Shown: piece by piece, positions 9,998-19,205 of the stretch
Layout of the letters: each line of letters starts with the position of its first letter
Numbering within the stretch: position 1 is the first letter of the stretch
Origin: Thermoproteota archaeon
Lineage (GTDB): Archaea > Thermoproteota > Methanomethylicia > Methanomethylicales > Methanomethylicaceae
NCBI GenBank assembly: GCA_004348015.1
Contig: QNVI01000061.1
Span: 26,371 to 78,434 of the forward strand
Length of the DNA: 52,064 nt
Direction of reading: 5' to 3'
Position numbers and translations under genes: made by a program
Notes under the pieces: model-generated
Told to the model about the DNA's origin: nothing
What the model saw: the letters and a program-made list of their open reading frames with translations, nothing else
Database searches by the model: none

Positions 9998-11244
9998 TGT
10001 TCTTTTTCCTCAAGCTCCTTTACACCTGATACCATTAAAGCAGCTCCTACTGCTCCTATTAAGTTAGGCTTTGGAGGAACTATCACTTCAACTTTTAATA
10101 TATCAGACATTGCCTTAACAAGGCCTTTTATTAAGGCTGTTGAACCTACTTCTATTATTGGATATCTTATATCAATTTCCTGTAATTGTTGTTCAAATAC
10201 CTGTTCGGCTACACTATAACATGCTGCAGCAGCAACATCTTCTACTTTAGCTCCAGCAGCTAATGCTGCTACTAAGTCTTGAAGACCAAATACTATACAA
10301 TAAGCATTCATTGGTACATTTCTATAATCTCCTTTTAAGGCTAATTCTCCAAATTCTTCTAAACTGACTCCAAGTCTTCTAGCACTTGTCTCTAGAAATC
10401 TACCAGAAGCTCCTGCACAAACACCTCCAACTGTAAAGCTATCAGGAATACTATCATAAAGTGTTACAGCCTTATTATCCATTCCTCCTATATCTATTAC
10501 AGTAGCATCTCCTTTTTGTTTATTAGCTAAAAATAAAGCTCCTTTTGAACATGTAGAAACTTCTTCCATTGATAATTGTGCATTATAATATTCTTTTAAT
10601 ATTCTTCTTCCATAACCAGTTACTCCTATACCTTCCAGTTTATCAATAGTAACATTTGCCTCTTGAAGTGCCATTTCAAGTGCTCTTTTACCACTTTCTA
10701 ATACACTTGTTGTTGGGAGCCATCCTATACCAATTACTTCATTATCCTTCATAACAACTGCTTTTGTAGTTGTTGAACCTGAATCTATTCCTGCAGTTAG
10801 ACCTTCTTGTTTTGTACGTGCAAATAATGGTTTTTTACTTACTGTATTAACAAGAGCCTCTAATCTAAGTAATAATGCCCCTGCTTTTGTTCTTTCAGTA
10901 AACGAATATGTCACAACTGGAATTTTGCTTTTGCTCTGAATATATCTCCTAAGAATGCTTCTTGTAAGAGCACCTTCTGCACATCTAAAACATGTTGCTA
11001 AAAATACTCCATCAGCCTCTACTCTTCCTTCTACAATAGCTTTTGCTCTCGCCATCATTACTTTTAATCCATTACTTACTGCATGAAATCCTATTTCTTC
11101 CTCTGCTGTTTTTATGTCTGAAATATCAATTTCAGGTATTATTATTTTAGCACCAACAAGTTCTGCAGCTTTTTCAATTTCTTTTTGTATTCCACTATAT
11201 TCAGTTCCACATGATATCTGAGCTATTCTTACTTTTCTATTCAT
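9994..11244 (-). CDS. methanogenesis marker 15 (BadF/HgdC-type ASKHA ATPase)
   Basis: A 416-residue ASKHA ATPase of the 2-hydroxyacyl-CoA dehydratase activator type. The phosphate loop is [13 protein letters not shown] near residue 150. The two cysteines that bridge a [4Fe-4S] cluster across the dimer in that family are present: [13 protein letters not shown] and NAYCIVFG. The first 140 residues are a marker-15-specific domain with a CFRC motif. The family couples ATP hydrolysis to low-potential electron transfer. It leads the ycaO - tfuA - atwA operon, which suggests a role in MCR maturation or activation; the precise job is not established. Start ATG 11244 follows AGTGAT. Confidence 0.88.
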   Translation of the reverse strand: MNRKVRIAQISCGTEYSGIQKEIEKAAELVGAKIIIPEIDISDIKTAEEEIGFHAVSNGLKVMMARAKAIVEGRVEADGVFLATCFRCAEGALTRSILRRYIQSKSKIPVVTYSFTERTKAGALLLRLEALVNTVSKKPLFARTKQEGLTAGIDSGSTTTKAVVMKDNEVIGIGWLPTTSVLESGKRALEMALQEANVTIDKLEGIGVTGYGRRILKEYYNAQLSMEEVSTCSKGALFLANKQKGDATVIDIGGMDNKAVTLYDSIPDSFTVGGVCAGASGRFLETSARRLGVSLEEFGELALKGDYRNVPMNAYCIVFGLQDLVAALAAGAKVEDVAAAACYSVAEQVFEQQLQEIDIRYPIIEVGSTALIKGLVKAMSDILKVEVIVPPKPNLIGAVGAALMVSGVKELEEKEQ

Positions 11245-11279
11245 TTAATTATCACTTTTTAATATTATTCACTATAATT

Positions 11280-12428
11280 TTATTTAATTCTTATTTCAAC
11301 AATATCTTTATCTGCTAATATATGTTCTGCTCCTACTCTTTCTCCATTATAATTTACTGATGCGCCCCAGACTTTTGCGTATTTGAAGTTTTTGTAAAAT
11401 TGAGAATGAATAATTTTTGCAATATCTATAACTTTTGTTCCAATAGGTACAACAATTGGCTTTTTTGCAATTTCACCATTTGGTTCTTTTGTATAAACTC
11501 TTATTATTCCAAGCATATTAAATAGAGCTCTTCCAATCAAAGATAATCCCTCTCCTGTAATTATTGATATTCCTATAACATCTTTATTAATTATCTTTTT
11601 AAATTCTTCAACTGCATTAGGATATTTATCTATCTTATTTATTAGAATTAATGATGGCTTATATATTTTTGTTTGTTTAATTGCTTCTTTAAAATCTTCT
11701 AAATTTACTTCTCCAAAAACTTTTATTAATGCATTACGTATTCCATTATCTCTAAGTAATTTTTTAACTTCTTCTATATTACAATTTATTTTTCCTATAC
11801 ATTTTATTTGAATTCCATTGGCATTCTTTACTTCAATTTCGATCTTATTGTCTTTTTTTTCTATGATAATACCAGCATTTTCAAGTTCTTTTACTATAAC
11901 ATTATATTGATTAATAGGATTACTTCCATCTAATAATATTATTAATCCATCACAATTTCTTATAAGATTCAAAGTTCTTAATCCTAGAGTTCCATTTTCC
12001 ATACCTTCATAAATAGCTGGGGTATCAATTAATTGAAATTGTATATCTTCATATTGTAACATTCCTGGTATGGGTATCTTTGTTGTAAATTCATGATCTG
12101 AAATTTCTGATTTTGCATTTGTTAGTTTTGTTAATAATGAGCTTTTTCCTGATTTAGTCATCCCTATTATAGCTATTTGAGCTGCACCTTCTTTTTTTAT
12201 TGAAAATCTATCCATTCCTTTTCCAGTTTTTCTTTTTTTCTGTTCTTCTAGCTCTTCTTTTAATTGTGCTAATCTTCTTCTTAGATAAGCTCTCATTTTT
12301 TCTGTTCCTTTATGCTCTGGAATTAATGATAGAAATTCTTGTAAATACTTAATTTTTTCTGGTAAAGTCTTTGCTTCTATATATTTTCTTTCAGCAGCTT
12401 TGGCTTGTGGTGGTAAATTCGTTGGCAT
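11280..12428 (-). CDS. DRG/OBG-family GTPase with TGS domain
   Basis: Translation-associated GTPase found across archaea and eukaryotes (Rbg/DRG). The helical N-terminal region runs to about residue 70. G1 is GMTKSGKSS (89-97), followed by DTPAIYEG and the INKID specificity motif. The C-terminal about 65 residues form the TGS domain (VPIGTKVIDIAKIIHSQFYK and ADKDIVEIRIK). It has 382 residues, close to typical. It lies 14 bases downstream of the ThiR-like regulator gene and 35 bases before marker 15, so it may share a transcript with either. Confidence 0.93.
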   Translation of the reverse strand: MPTNLPPQAKAAERKYIEAKTLPEKIKYLQEFLSLIPEHKGTEKMRAYLRRRLAQLKEELEEQKKRKTGKGMDRFSIKKEGAAQIAIIGMTKSGKSSLLTKLTNAKSEISDHEFTTKIPIPGMLQYEDIQFQLIDTPAIYEGMENGTLGLRTLNLIRNCDGLIILLDGSNPINQYNVIVKELENAGIIIEKKDNKIEIEVKNANGIQIKCIGKINCNIEEVKKLLRDNGIRNALIKVFGEVNLEDFKEAIKQTKIYKPSLILINKIDKYPNAVEEFKKIINKDVIGISIITGEGLSLIGRALFNMLGIIRVYTKEPNGEIAKKPIVVPIGTKVIDIAKIIHSQFYKNFKYAKVWGASVNYNGERVGAEHILADKDIVEIRIK

Positions 12429-12442
12429 ACAAAAGAAATATT

Positions 12443-13414
12443 TTAACTACTCTGTTTTTTATTTTTATTATAAAACATTCTTGCAATTCTTATTACTTTT
12501 TCTGCTAATTTTATTGCATTCTCATCAAAGAGATATGTGTTTGGCTCTATTCCAAAACTACCTTCATCTATAATTGCATCTATATCTTTAATATTCCTTT
12601 TTGCTAAATCTTCTATGAATTTTATAAGCTCTTCTTCTACATCCTTTGAGAAAATATCTCTTTTAAGAATATAATACTTCAAATTAAGTTTATTTAATAT
12701 TTCTAATATTTCTTTGTTATACTTAATATTAATTGCTGAACGAATTTTTGGATTTACTCTCATAACGGCTAATAGAATTTTTCCGAGATGGCCTGATACT
12801 CCAAATTCTGGATCCATTAATGCTTTTGCTTTTCCTCTAAATCTCACAATTCTTCCAGGAATTCCAGCTATATCTGATATTACTTTTGCTCCTTCAATAG
12901 CCATAACAATATTTGAATATACCTCAGGTAATAATAAGTGAAATTCTTGACATTCCTCAATCATTCCTACAGCAATTTTAACTTCATTAATTACTTTTCT
13001 TCTTACTTCTAATACATCTGATAAACTTAAATGTAATTGCATACATATTGCACATCTTTCATCTTTAAGTTTTGGTAATTTTGACTTATGAGCATGACAT
13101 ACACTACCTCCTTTTCTTAGATTTAAACAAATTCTACAAATACCATATATTATATCTATATGTCCTCCTTTTCTTATATTCATTTCAGAAGCTAATCCTT
13201 TTGCAATATTTTTAATTTCCTCTAAATCAAAATATTGAGAAAGTAGAGCACTTTCATCTTGATTTAAATAATTACTTACAGCAGCTTGAGTAACTCCCAA
13301 TATATTTGCTATTCTAGTTTGTGACCAGTTATAAGTTTGATATAGCTCTTTTGCAATCAACACTCTTAACAATGGTAAAAGTCTTTTTACTACGATCTCA
13401 CAAGGCTGATTCAT
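12443..13414 (-). CDS. ThiR-like HTH regulator with ThiN domain
   Basis: The N-terminal helix-turn-helix WSQTRIANILGVTQAAVSNY (about 30-49) is followed by a Cys-rich linker (GICRICLNL, ERCAICMQL) that could bind zinc. A C-terminal ThiN domain (about residues 135-320; GIPGRIVRFRGKAKALMDPEFGVSGHLGKIL shown in pieces: IPGRIVRFRGKAKAL, FGVSGHLGK) resembles archaeal thiamine-phosphate-sensing regulators. ThiN here is likely a ligand sensor, since it is fused to HTH and not to ThiD. No thiamine gene lies nearby. The start is ATG 13414 with AGGAGA upstream. The promoter carries a tandem 12-bp repeat that may be its own operator. Confidence 0.85.
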   Translation of the reverse strand: MNQPCEIVVKRLLPLLRVLIAKELYQTYNWSQTRIANILGVTQAAVSNYLNQDESALLSQYFDLEEIKNIAKGLASEMNIRKGGHIDIIYGICRICLNLRKGGSVCHAHKSKLPKLKDERCAICMQLHLSLSDVLEVRRKVINEVKIAVGMIEECQEFHLLLPEVYSNIVMAIEGAKVISDIAGIPGRIVRFRGKAKALMDPEFGVSGHLGKILLAVMRVNPKIRSAINIKYNKEILEILNKLNLKYYILKRDIFSKDVEEELIKFIEDLAKRNIKDIDAIIDEGSFGIEPNTYLFDENAIKLAEKVIRIARMFYNKNKKQSS

Positions 13415-13431
13415 ATATTTTCTCCTATTTA

Positions 13432-13455
13432 TTCATTATAAATTCCATTATAAAT
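13432..13455. repeat. tandem 12-bp direct repeat in the thiR promoter
   Basis: TTCATTATAAAT is followed directly by TCCATTATAAAT (11 of 12 identical, one base apart in register). On the minus strand each unit contains ATTTATAAT, a TATA-like core, so the repeat could be a duplicated TATA element or a regulator half-site pair. Confidence 0.5.
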
Positions 13456-13486
13456 AATTTATATCACTTACTAATAAAGATATTGC

Positions 13487-13981
13487 TTAAATTTTTAAAA
13501 TATAATTATCATATAATCCAGATTTTGCACATTCTAAAAATGAAATTATTTTGAATAATGGAACAATATAGACATTATTCATTTCTATAATACTCTCTTC
13601 ATATAAAGTCACAATAGCTAATATAATTATAACTTTTTTCCAATCTTTTATTATGCTTAATTTTTTAATTATATTAGTAAAATTCATCCCTCTATTATAG
13701 TGTATTAATGAAGCATTTTTTAAAGCTGATTTCCTTCTATATTTTGTTTTCCAATGTTTACAATCTATTAAAATTATCCTAGGATTTTGTATAGCAATAA
13801 TATCTATTTCGTTTCTCTTTCTATTATATGAAAACCTAAAATTATTAATTGTTAAAAATCCATTTTCTGATATAATTTCCGATACAAATTTTTCAAAATC
13901 CTTCCATCCTTCTTTTTTTAGAATTTCTTCTAATTGCTCACCTAAACTTATTCTTCTTTTTATTTCATCCAATAATATCAT
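13487..13981 (-). CDS. small PD-(D/E)XK nuclease-like protein
   Basis: A 164-residue protein with a restriction-endonuclease-like core: FEKFVSEIISENGF (helix with the first acidic residue), NEIDIIAIQNPRIILIDCKHW, where Asp and the IDCKHW strand fit the D-x(n)-(D/E)-x-K active site (Cys occupying the usual acidic place). No DNA methyltransferase is adjacent, so there is no evidence of a restriction-modification pair. It lies 17 bases downstream of nadE, probably in the same transcript. It could be a repair or Holliday-junction-type nuclease; the Cys substitution leaves activity open. Confidence 0.6.
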   Translation of the reverse strand: MILLDEIKRRISLGEQLEEILKKEGWKDFEKFVSEIISENGFLTINNFRFSYNRKRNEIDIIAIQNPRIILIDCKHWKTKYRRKSALKNASLIHYNRGMNFTNIIKKLSIIKDWKKVIIILAIVTLYEESIIEMNNVYIVPLFKIISFLECAKSGLYDNYILKI

Positions 13982-13998
13982 TATTTTAATCCCTATAT

Positions 13999-14808
13999 CT
14001 ATATTCTTTTAATAGATCCAAATAAAACCTCATATGGGATTTTTGCTATCGGTGGGCTTCTTAATTTATGCTTATTTCTTATAACCATGTTTACTATTTT
14101 CTTCACTTTATTTTCTTCTATACCTGTAATTCTTATAATATCATCTACTTTATATTTTAAGTCTAAGTAATAATATAAAATTATATCGATTTCATCATAT
14201 CCCATTCCTAATTCTTCTCTTGTAGTTTGACCAGGCCAAAGTCTTGGACTGCTTTCTTTTTCTATTATTTTTTTAGGGATTCCTAAATAATCTGCTAATA
14301 ATTTTACTTGAGTTTTATAAAGATATCCTATAGGAAGTAAATCTACACCACCATCTCCATATTTTGTAAAATATCCTATGGCTAATTCACTTCTATCTCC
14401 ACTTCCTATTACAATTCTATTTTCAGCATTTGCAAAGTAATATAGAATTATCATTCTAATTCTTGCTCTTAGGTTTCCTTCTGTAACTAAATTCGCTCTA
14501 CCTAATTTTCTTAAGAATAATTCTACAAAATCTGTAATTCCTATATCTTTTGTTTTTATATTATACATATTTGCAATAGTCATAGCATCATCAATATCTT
14601 CTTTTGGAGTAACATAACTATCAGGCATTATCAATGCAAGTATTCTTTCCTTTTCAAAAGCTTTTGCTAATAGTGCAGCTAATGTAGAAGAATCCAATCC
14701 TCCACTTAATCCAAAAATAACTTTATGATTTCTTACTTTATTTCTTAGAAAATTTATTATATGCTTTTCAGTATTCTCAAAATCAATTTGTTTAAATACC
14801 TCAAACAT
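13999..14808 (-). CDS. nadE: NH3-dependent NAD+ synthetase
   Basis: Final step of NAD synthesis: deamido-NAD + ammonia + ATP. The PP-loop SGGLDSS spans residues 35-41. Other family motifs include MPDSYVTPKEDIDDA, GNLRARIRMIILYYFAN, GSGDRSELAIGYFTKYGDGG and PSPRLWPGQTTREELGMGYDEID (seen here as SPRLWPGQTT and ELGMGYDEID). At 269 residues it lacks the glutaminase domain. It starts with ATG after GGTGAT; tpiA starts only 24 bases away on the other strand, so each promoter must lie inside the neighbour's coding sequence. Confidence 0.96.
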   Translation of the reverse strand: MFEVFKQIDFENTEKHIINFLRNKVRNHKVIFGLSGGLDSSTLAALLAKAFEKERILALIMPDSYVTPKEDIDDAMTIANMYNIKTKDIGITDFVELFLRKLGRANLVTEGNLRARIRMIILYYFANAENRIVIGSGDRSELAIGYFTKYGDGGVDLLPIGYLYKTQVKLLADYLGIPKKIIEKESSPRLWPGQTTREELGMGYDEIDIILYYYLDLKYKVDDIIRITGIEENKVKKIVNMVIRNKHKLRSPPIAKIPYEVLFGSIKRI

Positions 14809-14832
14809 ATATGATCACCAAGGGAGGTAAAT

Positions 14833-15513
14833 TTGCAGCTATTATATCCTATAATAATAATAAACTATAAAACTTATCTAGAAACTTTAGGTGAGAAGGG
14901 ATTATATCTTGCAAAAATAGCTGAAAAGATTTCTTTAGAATATGGAGTTTGTATCGCCATAGCGCCTCAATTTGTAGATATAAGAAAAATAGCTGAAGAA
15001 GTTTCCATACCAATTTTTGCTCAACACATTGATCCATATCCACCAGGTGCTTATACTGGTCATATTACTCCAGAATCAATAAAAGAAGCAGGAGCTTGTG
15101 GCAGTCTTATAAATCATTCAGAAAGACGTTTGAGAATTGATGTAATAGAAGAAATAGTATCAAGATGTAAAAATTTGGATTTAAAGATTTGTATTTGTGC
15201 TAATAATACTCTAGTTGCTAAAGCATTATCTGTACTGGAGCCAGAAATGATTGCTGTAGAACCTCCTGAACTTATAGGCACTGGAATTTCAGTTTCAAAA
15301 GCTAAACCAGAAATTATAATTAATTCAGTAAATGCCATAAAGACGATTAGTCCAAATGTTCATGTTTTATGTGGTGCAGGTATAACAGAGGGATTAGATG
15401 TTAAAAAAGCCATAGAATTTGGCTCAGAAGGAATACTAGTAGCCTCAGCTATTGCAAAATCTAAAGACCCAGAAAAATTACTAAGAGAATTTGCAATTGC
15501 ATTAACCAAGTAG
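14833..15513 (+). CDS. tpiA: triosephosphate isomerase
   Basis: Interconverts glyceraldehyde-3-phosphate and dihydroxyacetone phosphate. The archaeal short form (226 residues) has Lys13 in INYKTY, His95 in INHSERR and Glu143 in AVEPPELIGTG as catalytic residues, and the phosphate-binding GAGIT and EGILVASAI loops. The start is TTG 14833 after GGGAGG. It is a monocistronic gene facing a 118-base convergent gap. Confidence 0.97.
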   Translation: MQLLYPIIIINYKTYLETLGEKGLYLAKIAEKISLEYGVCIAIAPQFVDIRKIAEEVSIPIFAQHIDPYPPGAYTGHITPESIKEAGACGSLINHSERRLRIDVIEEIVSRCKNLDLKICICANNTLVAKALSVLEPEMIAVEPPELIGTGISVSKAKPEIIINSVNAIKTISPNVHVLCGAGITEGLDVKKAIEFGSEGILVASAIAKSKDPEKLLREFAIALTK

Positions 15514-15631
15514 GATTTTTAATTAATAATAAATTTAATGAAACTCTAGTAATTCTTTATTTTATTTTTAGAAAAATATCAAAATGAAGCTTTTCAAAAT
15601 AAATTAAAAAAGAATTTTAGTTTTTAATAAA
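15514..15631. terminator. convergent AT-rich spacer with T-tracts on both strands
   Basis: Between the ends of tpiA and the RACE gene. On the plus strand a run of T broken by single As (about 15553-15569) would serve tpiA. On the minus strand the A-rich stretch near 15600-15625 reads as T-tracts after the RACE stop. No ORF or hairpin of note. Confidence 0.45.
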
Positions 15632-17533
15632 TTATGTTCTTAATTTACTATACCTTTTAACAACCTTAGGAGCTTTTATACTAGCACTAACCTCAGGAAA
15701 ACTTTCTAAGTCACTATTTGGCATATACATTGCATTAATATACTCTTCTTCAAAAATAGGCTCAGCAGCTAATTCTATATATTTCATTTTTTCTACAATT
15801 TCTTCAGATTCCTTTCTATAATCCATTGATTTTAAACAAAGTCTAGCACCTGAGCCAGCAGTATTTCCTAAGAAGGAAATTTTTGAAATTGGTAATTCTG
15901 GTATCATACCTATTAATCTTGCACTAAAAGGATCAATATAACTTCCAAAAGCACCAGCTATTATTATTTCAGAAAGTTCTTCTTTTTTAAAACCAGCTTT
16001 TCTCATTAAAGTCATATATCCTGCATACATTGCTGCTTTTGCTTTTTGAATTTCTCTTATATCATCTTGAGTTATAACAATATCTTCTTCTTTATTTGCT
16101 GTTTCTTCTTTAAATGCTATGATAAATTCTTTTCCATTTTCACCCTCACGTATTCTCTTATGATCTTGTAAAACAATTCTTCCACTTGTATCGATTACTC
16201 CAGTTCTTAACATTTCTGCAATAGCATCTATTATACCAGAACCACAAATTCCTCTTGGCTCTTCATTATCTATAGTTATATACTCAACATCAAAATTTTC
16301 TTTTATTTTTACTTTTTCTATTGCACCACTAGCAGCTCTCATTCCAAATTTTATATGTGCGCCTTCAAAAGCTGGACCTGAGGCTGTTGAACAACACCAT
16401 AATCCATATTTATTTCCCAATATTACTTCTGTATTTGTGCCTACATCCATAAGTAAAGTGAGTTTTTCCTTTTCATGAATTCTTGATGCTAAGACATCAG
16501 CTATAGCATCTGCTCCTACAAATCCAGCTACATTTGGTAATGCATAAACACTTCCCATTGGATTTATATTAATTCCAAGTCTTTTAGCTCTTGTATAATA
16601 TCCCTTACCTATTACAGGTGCATATGGCGAAAAACCTAGCCATTTTACATTTAAACCAAGGAATAAGTGGTGCATTGCTGTATTTCCTACAACAACAACC
16701 TCATAAATATTATCTTTAATTATATCAGTTTCCTTTATTCCTTTTTCTATTAATGAATTAATTCCATCTATTATTGTTCTATGAATTTCTCTAAGGGAAT
16801 CTTCATTTTGTGAGGCGTATTGTATTCTTGAAATTACATCCTCTCCATATTTTATTTGTGGGTTCATTATTCCATCAGAAAATATTATAGTTCCATCATT
16901 TAGATCTACAATAAATAATGCAAGTTTTGTTGTACCAATATCTATAGCAACACCATAACATTTATCTACTGTATTACCAGCCTCTATATCTATTATTTCA
17001 TTATTCAAAATAGTAAGAGTGACTTTCCAATTGTTTTCTCTGAGAATCTTTGGCATTTTTCTTGCAACTTCATAATTTATTGTAATACCTTTTATATTTA
17101 ATTTTGATAATATATCAAGTATTCTGACATCATCTCCTCTTGGATCATTTAATGATGGTGGTGTTATTTCTAAATAGATTTTTTTAACATTTGGATTAAG
17201 TCTTGATGGAGGTTCGACTCCCATTATGACTAATCTCTGTCTCCCTGTTCTACTTTGTTCTGGTATATTTACTACAATGTTATCATAGACTTTAAGTTGA
17301 CAAGCTAAACGAAATCCTTTTGATATTTTTTCGCCTAATCTTCGTTTTTCATGATCAGTAGGTGGATTAGCTTTCCCTTCAATTAATTCTACTATGCATT
17401 TACCACATAGTCCTTTTCCACCACATATAGCAGAAATATCTATATTACCTTTCATTGCAGCTGCTAATACTGTATTTCCTTCTTCAATCGTAATTCTTTT
17501 TCCATCAGGGAGAAATTTTACTTCATATTCCAT
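15632..17533 (-). CDS. RACE-type corrinoid activator ([2Fe-2S] + ASKHA ATPase)
   Basis: A 633-residue protein with an N-terminal plant-type ferredoxin domain (Cys37, Cys43, Cys46, Cys78 in AICGGKGLCGKC and RLACQL) and a large ASKHA-type domain (YGVAIDIGTTKLALFIVDL; LMDVGTNTEV; ICGSGIIDAI; IIAGAFGSYIDP). This is the architecture of bacterial RACE proteins, which use ATP to reduce Co(II) corrinoids to Co(I). Methanosarcina RamA does the same job but has C-terminal [4Fe-4S] clusters instead. Its ATG overlaps the end of the atwA-like gene by 11 bases, making it the last gene of the marker 3-6-17-7-atwA2 operon. It may serve corrinoid methyltransferases, MCR activation, or both. Confidence 0.85.
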   Translation of the reverse strand: MEYEVKFLPDGKRITIEEGNTVLAAAMKGNIDISAICGGKGLCGKCIVELIEGKANPPTDHEKRRLGEKISKGFRLACQLKVYDNIVVNIPEQSRTGRQRLVIMGVEPPSRLNPNVKKIYLEITPPSLNDPRGDDVRILDILSKLNIKGITINYEVARKMPKILRENNWKVTLTILNNEIIDIEAGNTVDKCYGVAIDIGTTKLALFIVDLNDGTIIFSDGIMNPQIKYGEDVISRIQYASQNEDSLREIHRTIIDGINSLIEKGIKETDIIKDNIYEVVVVGNTAMHHLFLGLNVKWLGFSPYAPVIGKGYYTRAKRLGININPMGSVYALPNVAGFVGADAIADVLASRIHEKEKLTLLMDVGTNTEVILGNKYGLWCCSTASGPAFEGAHIKFGMRAASGAIEKVKIKENFDVEYITIDNEEPRGICGSGIIDAIAEMLRTGVIDTSGRIVLQDHKRIREGENGKEFIIAFKEETANKEEDIVITQDDIREIQKAKAAMYAGYMTLMRKAGFKKEELSEIIIAGAFGSYIDPFSARLIGMIPELPISKISFLGNTAGSGARLCLKSMDYRKESEEIVEKMKYIELAAEPIFEEEYINAMYMPNSDLESFPEVSASIKAPKVVKRYSKLRT

Positions 17534-19196
17534 TATTACTCATCTCTAAATATTTCTTTATTATATCTTCTGGTTTTCCATCCATTATTACTTTTCCATT
17601 CATTATTAATATACATCTATCTGCTACTTCTTTTACAAAATCTAATTGATGACTCACTAATATAATAGCTGGTTTAAAAATTTCTTTTATTTTCTTTAAT
17701 GTATTTGCTATTCTTCTTAATGTTAATGGATCTAAATCACCAAAAGGCTCATCTAATAATAATACTTTAGGTTTAGAAATTAAAGAAAGAAGAAGTGCAA
17801 TTCTTATTTTTTCTCCTCCAGATAATTCATATATCTTTCTGTTAAGAATTTCACTTTTCATATTAAACCAGTTTAACATCTTTTCTGCAATTTCTCTAGT
17901 TTTTTCATGATCTTTTTCTTTGAAAATTTTTCTTAAATCTTCTCTACTTAATCCTAATTCACCTAGTTTTATCTCCATGTCCATATCAGGAAGTTCAGAT
18001 ATTCTTCCTAGAATATCAATTGTTACTTCGCTTAAACCTTCTTTTTCTGCTCTTTTTATTGCTTCTTCTAAAAGTCTATAGTCTTTAATTCCAAGACGAG
18101 CTGCGAATAACTCTAATACACTAGCCCAATATGGTAAATCAAATTCTTGATGCATTATGCTTATTTTTCTTCTTGCTCTTAAGCTCTTCTTTCCAAATTT
18201 ACTAATTTCTACCCATTCATTTTTATGAAGTATTGAAATACTTCCACTATTTGGTATTTCAAGACCAGCTAACATTCTTAAAAGAACCGTTTTTCCTGCA
18301 GCAGAAGGTCCAATTATTGCTGTAATTTCTCCTGTTTTAAAACTTAATGTTGTATTTTCAAGTTCAAAAATTTTTCCATAAGGAATTATTTTATATAATT
18401 TACTTACATTTTCCATTTTAAGAATTTCCTTACCTTTTATTTCTTTTTTCTCTAATGGTATTTCCATTTTTGAAAGAAAGAAATCTACAATATCTTCTGG
18501 TTTTCCATCCATTATTACTTTTCCTTTTTCAATAAGTAGAACTTTATCTGCAAGATTTTTGTGAATATCAGGATTATGAGAAACAAATAATATACTAGTA
18601 TTATAAGCTTCCCTTACTCTTTTAAGAACATCAATCAGATCATTTCTACTATTATGATCTGTCATTGTTCCTGGCTCATCTAATAACAAAAGCTTAGGTT
18701 TTCTTGCAATCTGTCTTGCAATAATTAGTCTTTGCTTTTCTCCTCCACTTAATATCATAGCCCATAATTCTGCTTTTTTATCAAGTCCTATTACCTTTAA
18801 AATTTCCATTGCTTTTTCTCTATATTCTTCATATTCTCCTTCACTTTGTGGAACTGTTTCTTCTTTTATATCTTGATATCTGAGTGCTCTTATAACATTA
18901 TTTACTACAGAATCTGACCATAACCCAAAACTTCTTTGAAGTTGAATGGCAGTTCTTTTTTGTAATTCTAAAAACTTTTCTTTTGGAGAGTTTGCTTCTA
19001 CTTCTAAATCCTCAAATACTATTCTACCACTATTAAAGCTTTCAACTCCTCTTATTATTCTCAATAATGTTGTCTTTCCAGCACCACTTTCTCCAAGTAT
19101 ACCTAAAATTTCTCCTTTCTTCAATTCAAAAGATATTGAATCAAGTGCTTTAATTCCATTTGGAAATATTTTTACGACATTTTCACATATTAACAT
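17523..19196 (-). CDS. second A2-like twin ABC ATPase (atwA paralogue)
   Basis: A soluble twin ABC ATPase of 557 residues. Domain 1: Walker A GESGAGKT (35-42), [20 protein letters not shown]. Domain 2: GPSAAGKT, LSGGEKIR, LLLDEPFGDLDP. The overall plan and HDGK-like spacing match AtwA, but the Cys4 insertion of AtwA domain 1 is replaced by a short segment. Domain 2 has an extra helical insertion of about 80 residues before LSGGEK. It lies in the operon of markers 3, 6, 17 and 7, all components or candidates of the MCR activation complex, and directly before RACE. It could be the A2 subunit proper for that complex, with 6559-8157 a specialised copy, or the reverse. Confidence 0.8.
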   Translation of the reverse strand: MLICENVVKIFPNGIKALDSISFELKKGEILGILGESGAGKTTLLRIIRGVESFNSGRIVFEDLEVEANSPKEKFLELQKRTAIQLQRSFGLWSDSVVNNVIRALRYQDIKEETVPQSEGEYEEYREKAMEILKVIGLDKKAELWAMILSGGEKQRLIIARQIARKPKLLLLDEPGTMTDHNSRNDLIDVLKRVREAYNTSILFVSHNPDIHKNLADKVLLIEKGKVIMDGKPEDIVDFFLSKMEIPLEKKEIKGKEILKMENVSKLYKIIPYGKIFELENTTLSFKTGEITAIIGPSAAGKTVLLRMLAGLEIPNSGSISILHKNEWVEISKFGKKSLRARRKISIMHQEFDLPYWASVLELFAARLGIKDYRLLEEAIKRAEKEGLSEVTIDILGRISELPDMDMEIKLGELGLSREDLRKIFKEKDHEKTREIAEKMLNWFNMKSEILNRKIYELSGGEKIRIALLLSLISKPKVLLLDEPFGDLDPLTLRRIANTLKKIKEIFKPAIILVSHQLDFVKEVADRCILIMNGKVIMDGKPEDIIKKYLEMSNNGI

Positions 19197-19205
19197 TTCA
19201 ACACC

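Noticed and set aside
13487-14808. Restriction-modification system from the PD-(D/E)XK protein
   Set aside because: No methyltransferase or specificity gene is adjacent; the neighbour is NAD synthetase.
15514-15631. Small RNA or ORF in the tpiA/RACE spacer
   Set aside because: Only T- and A-tracts are visible, consistent with termination on both strands.
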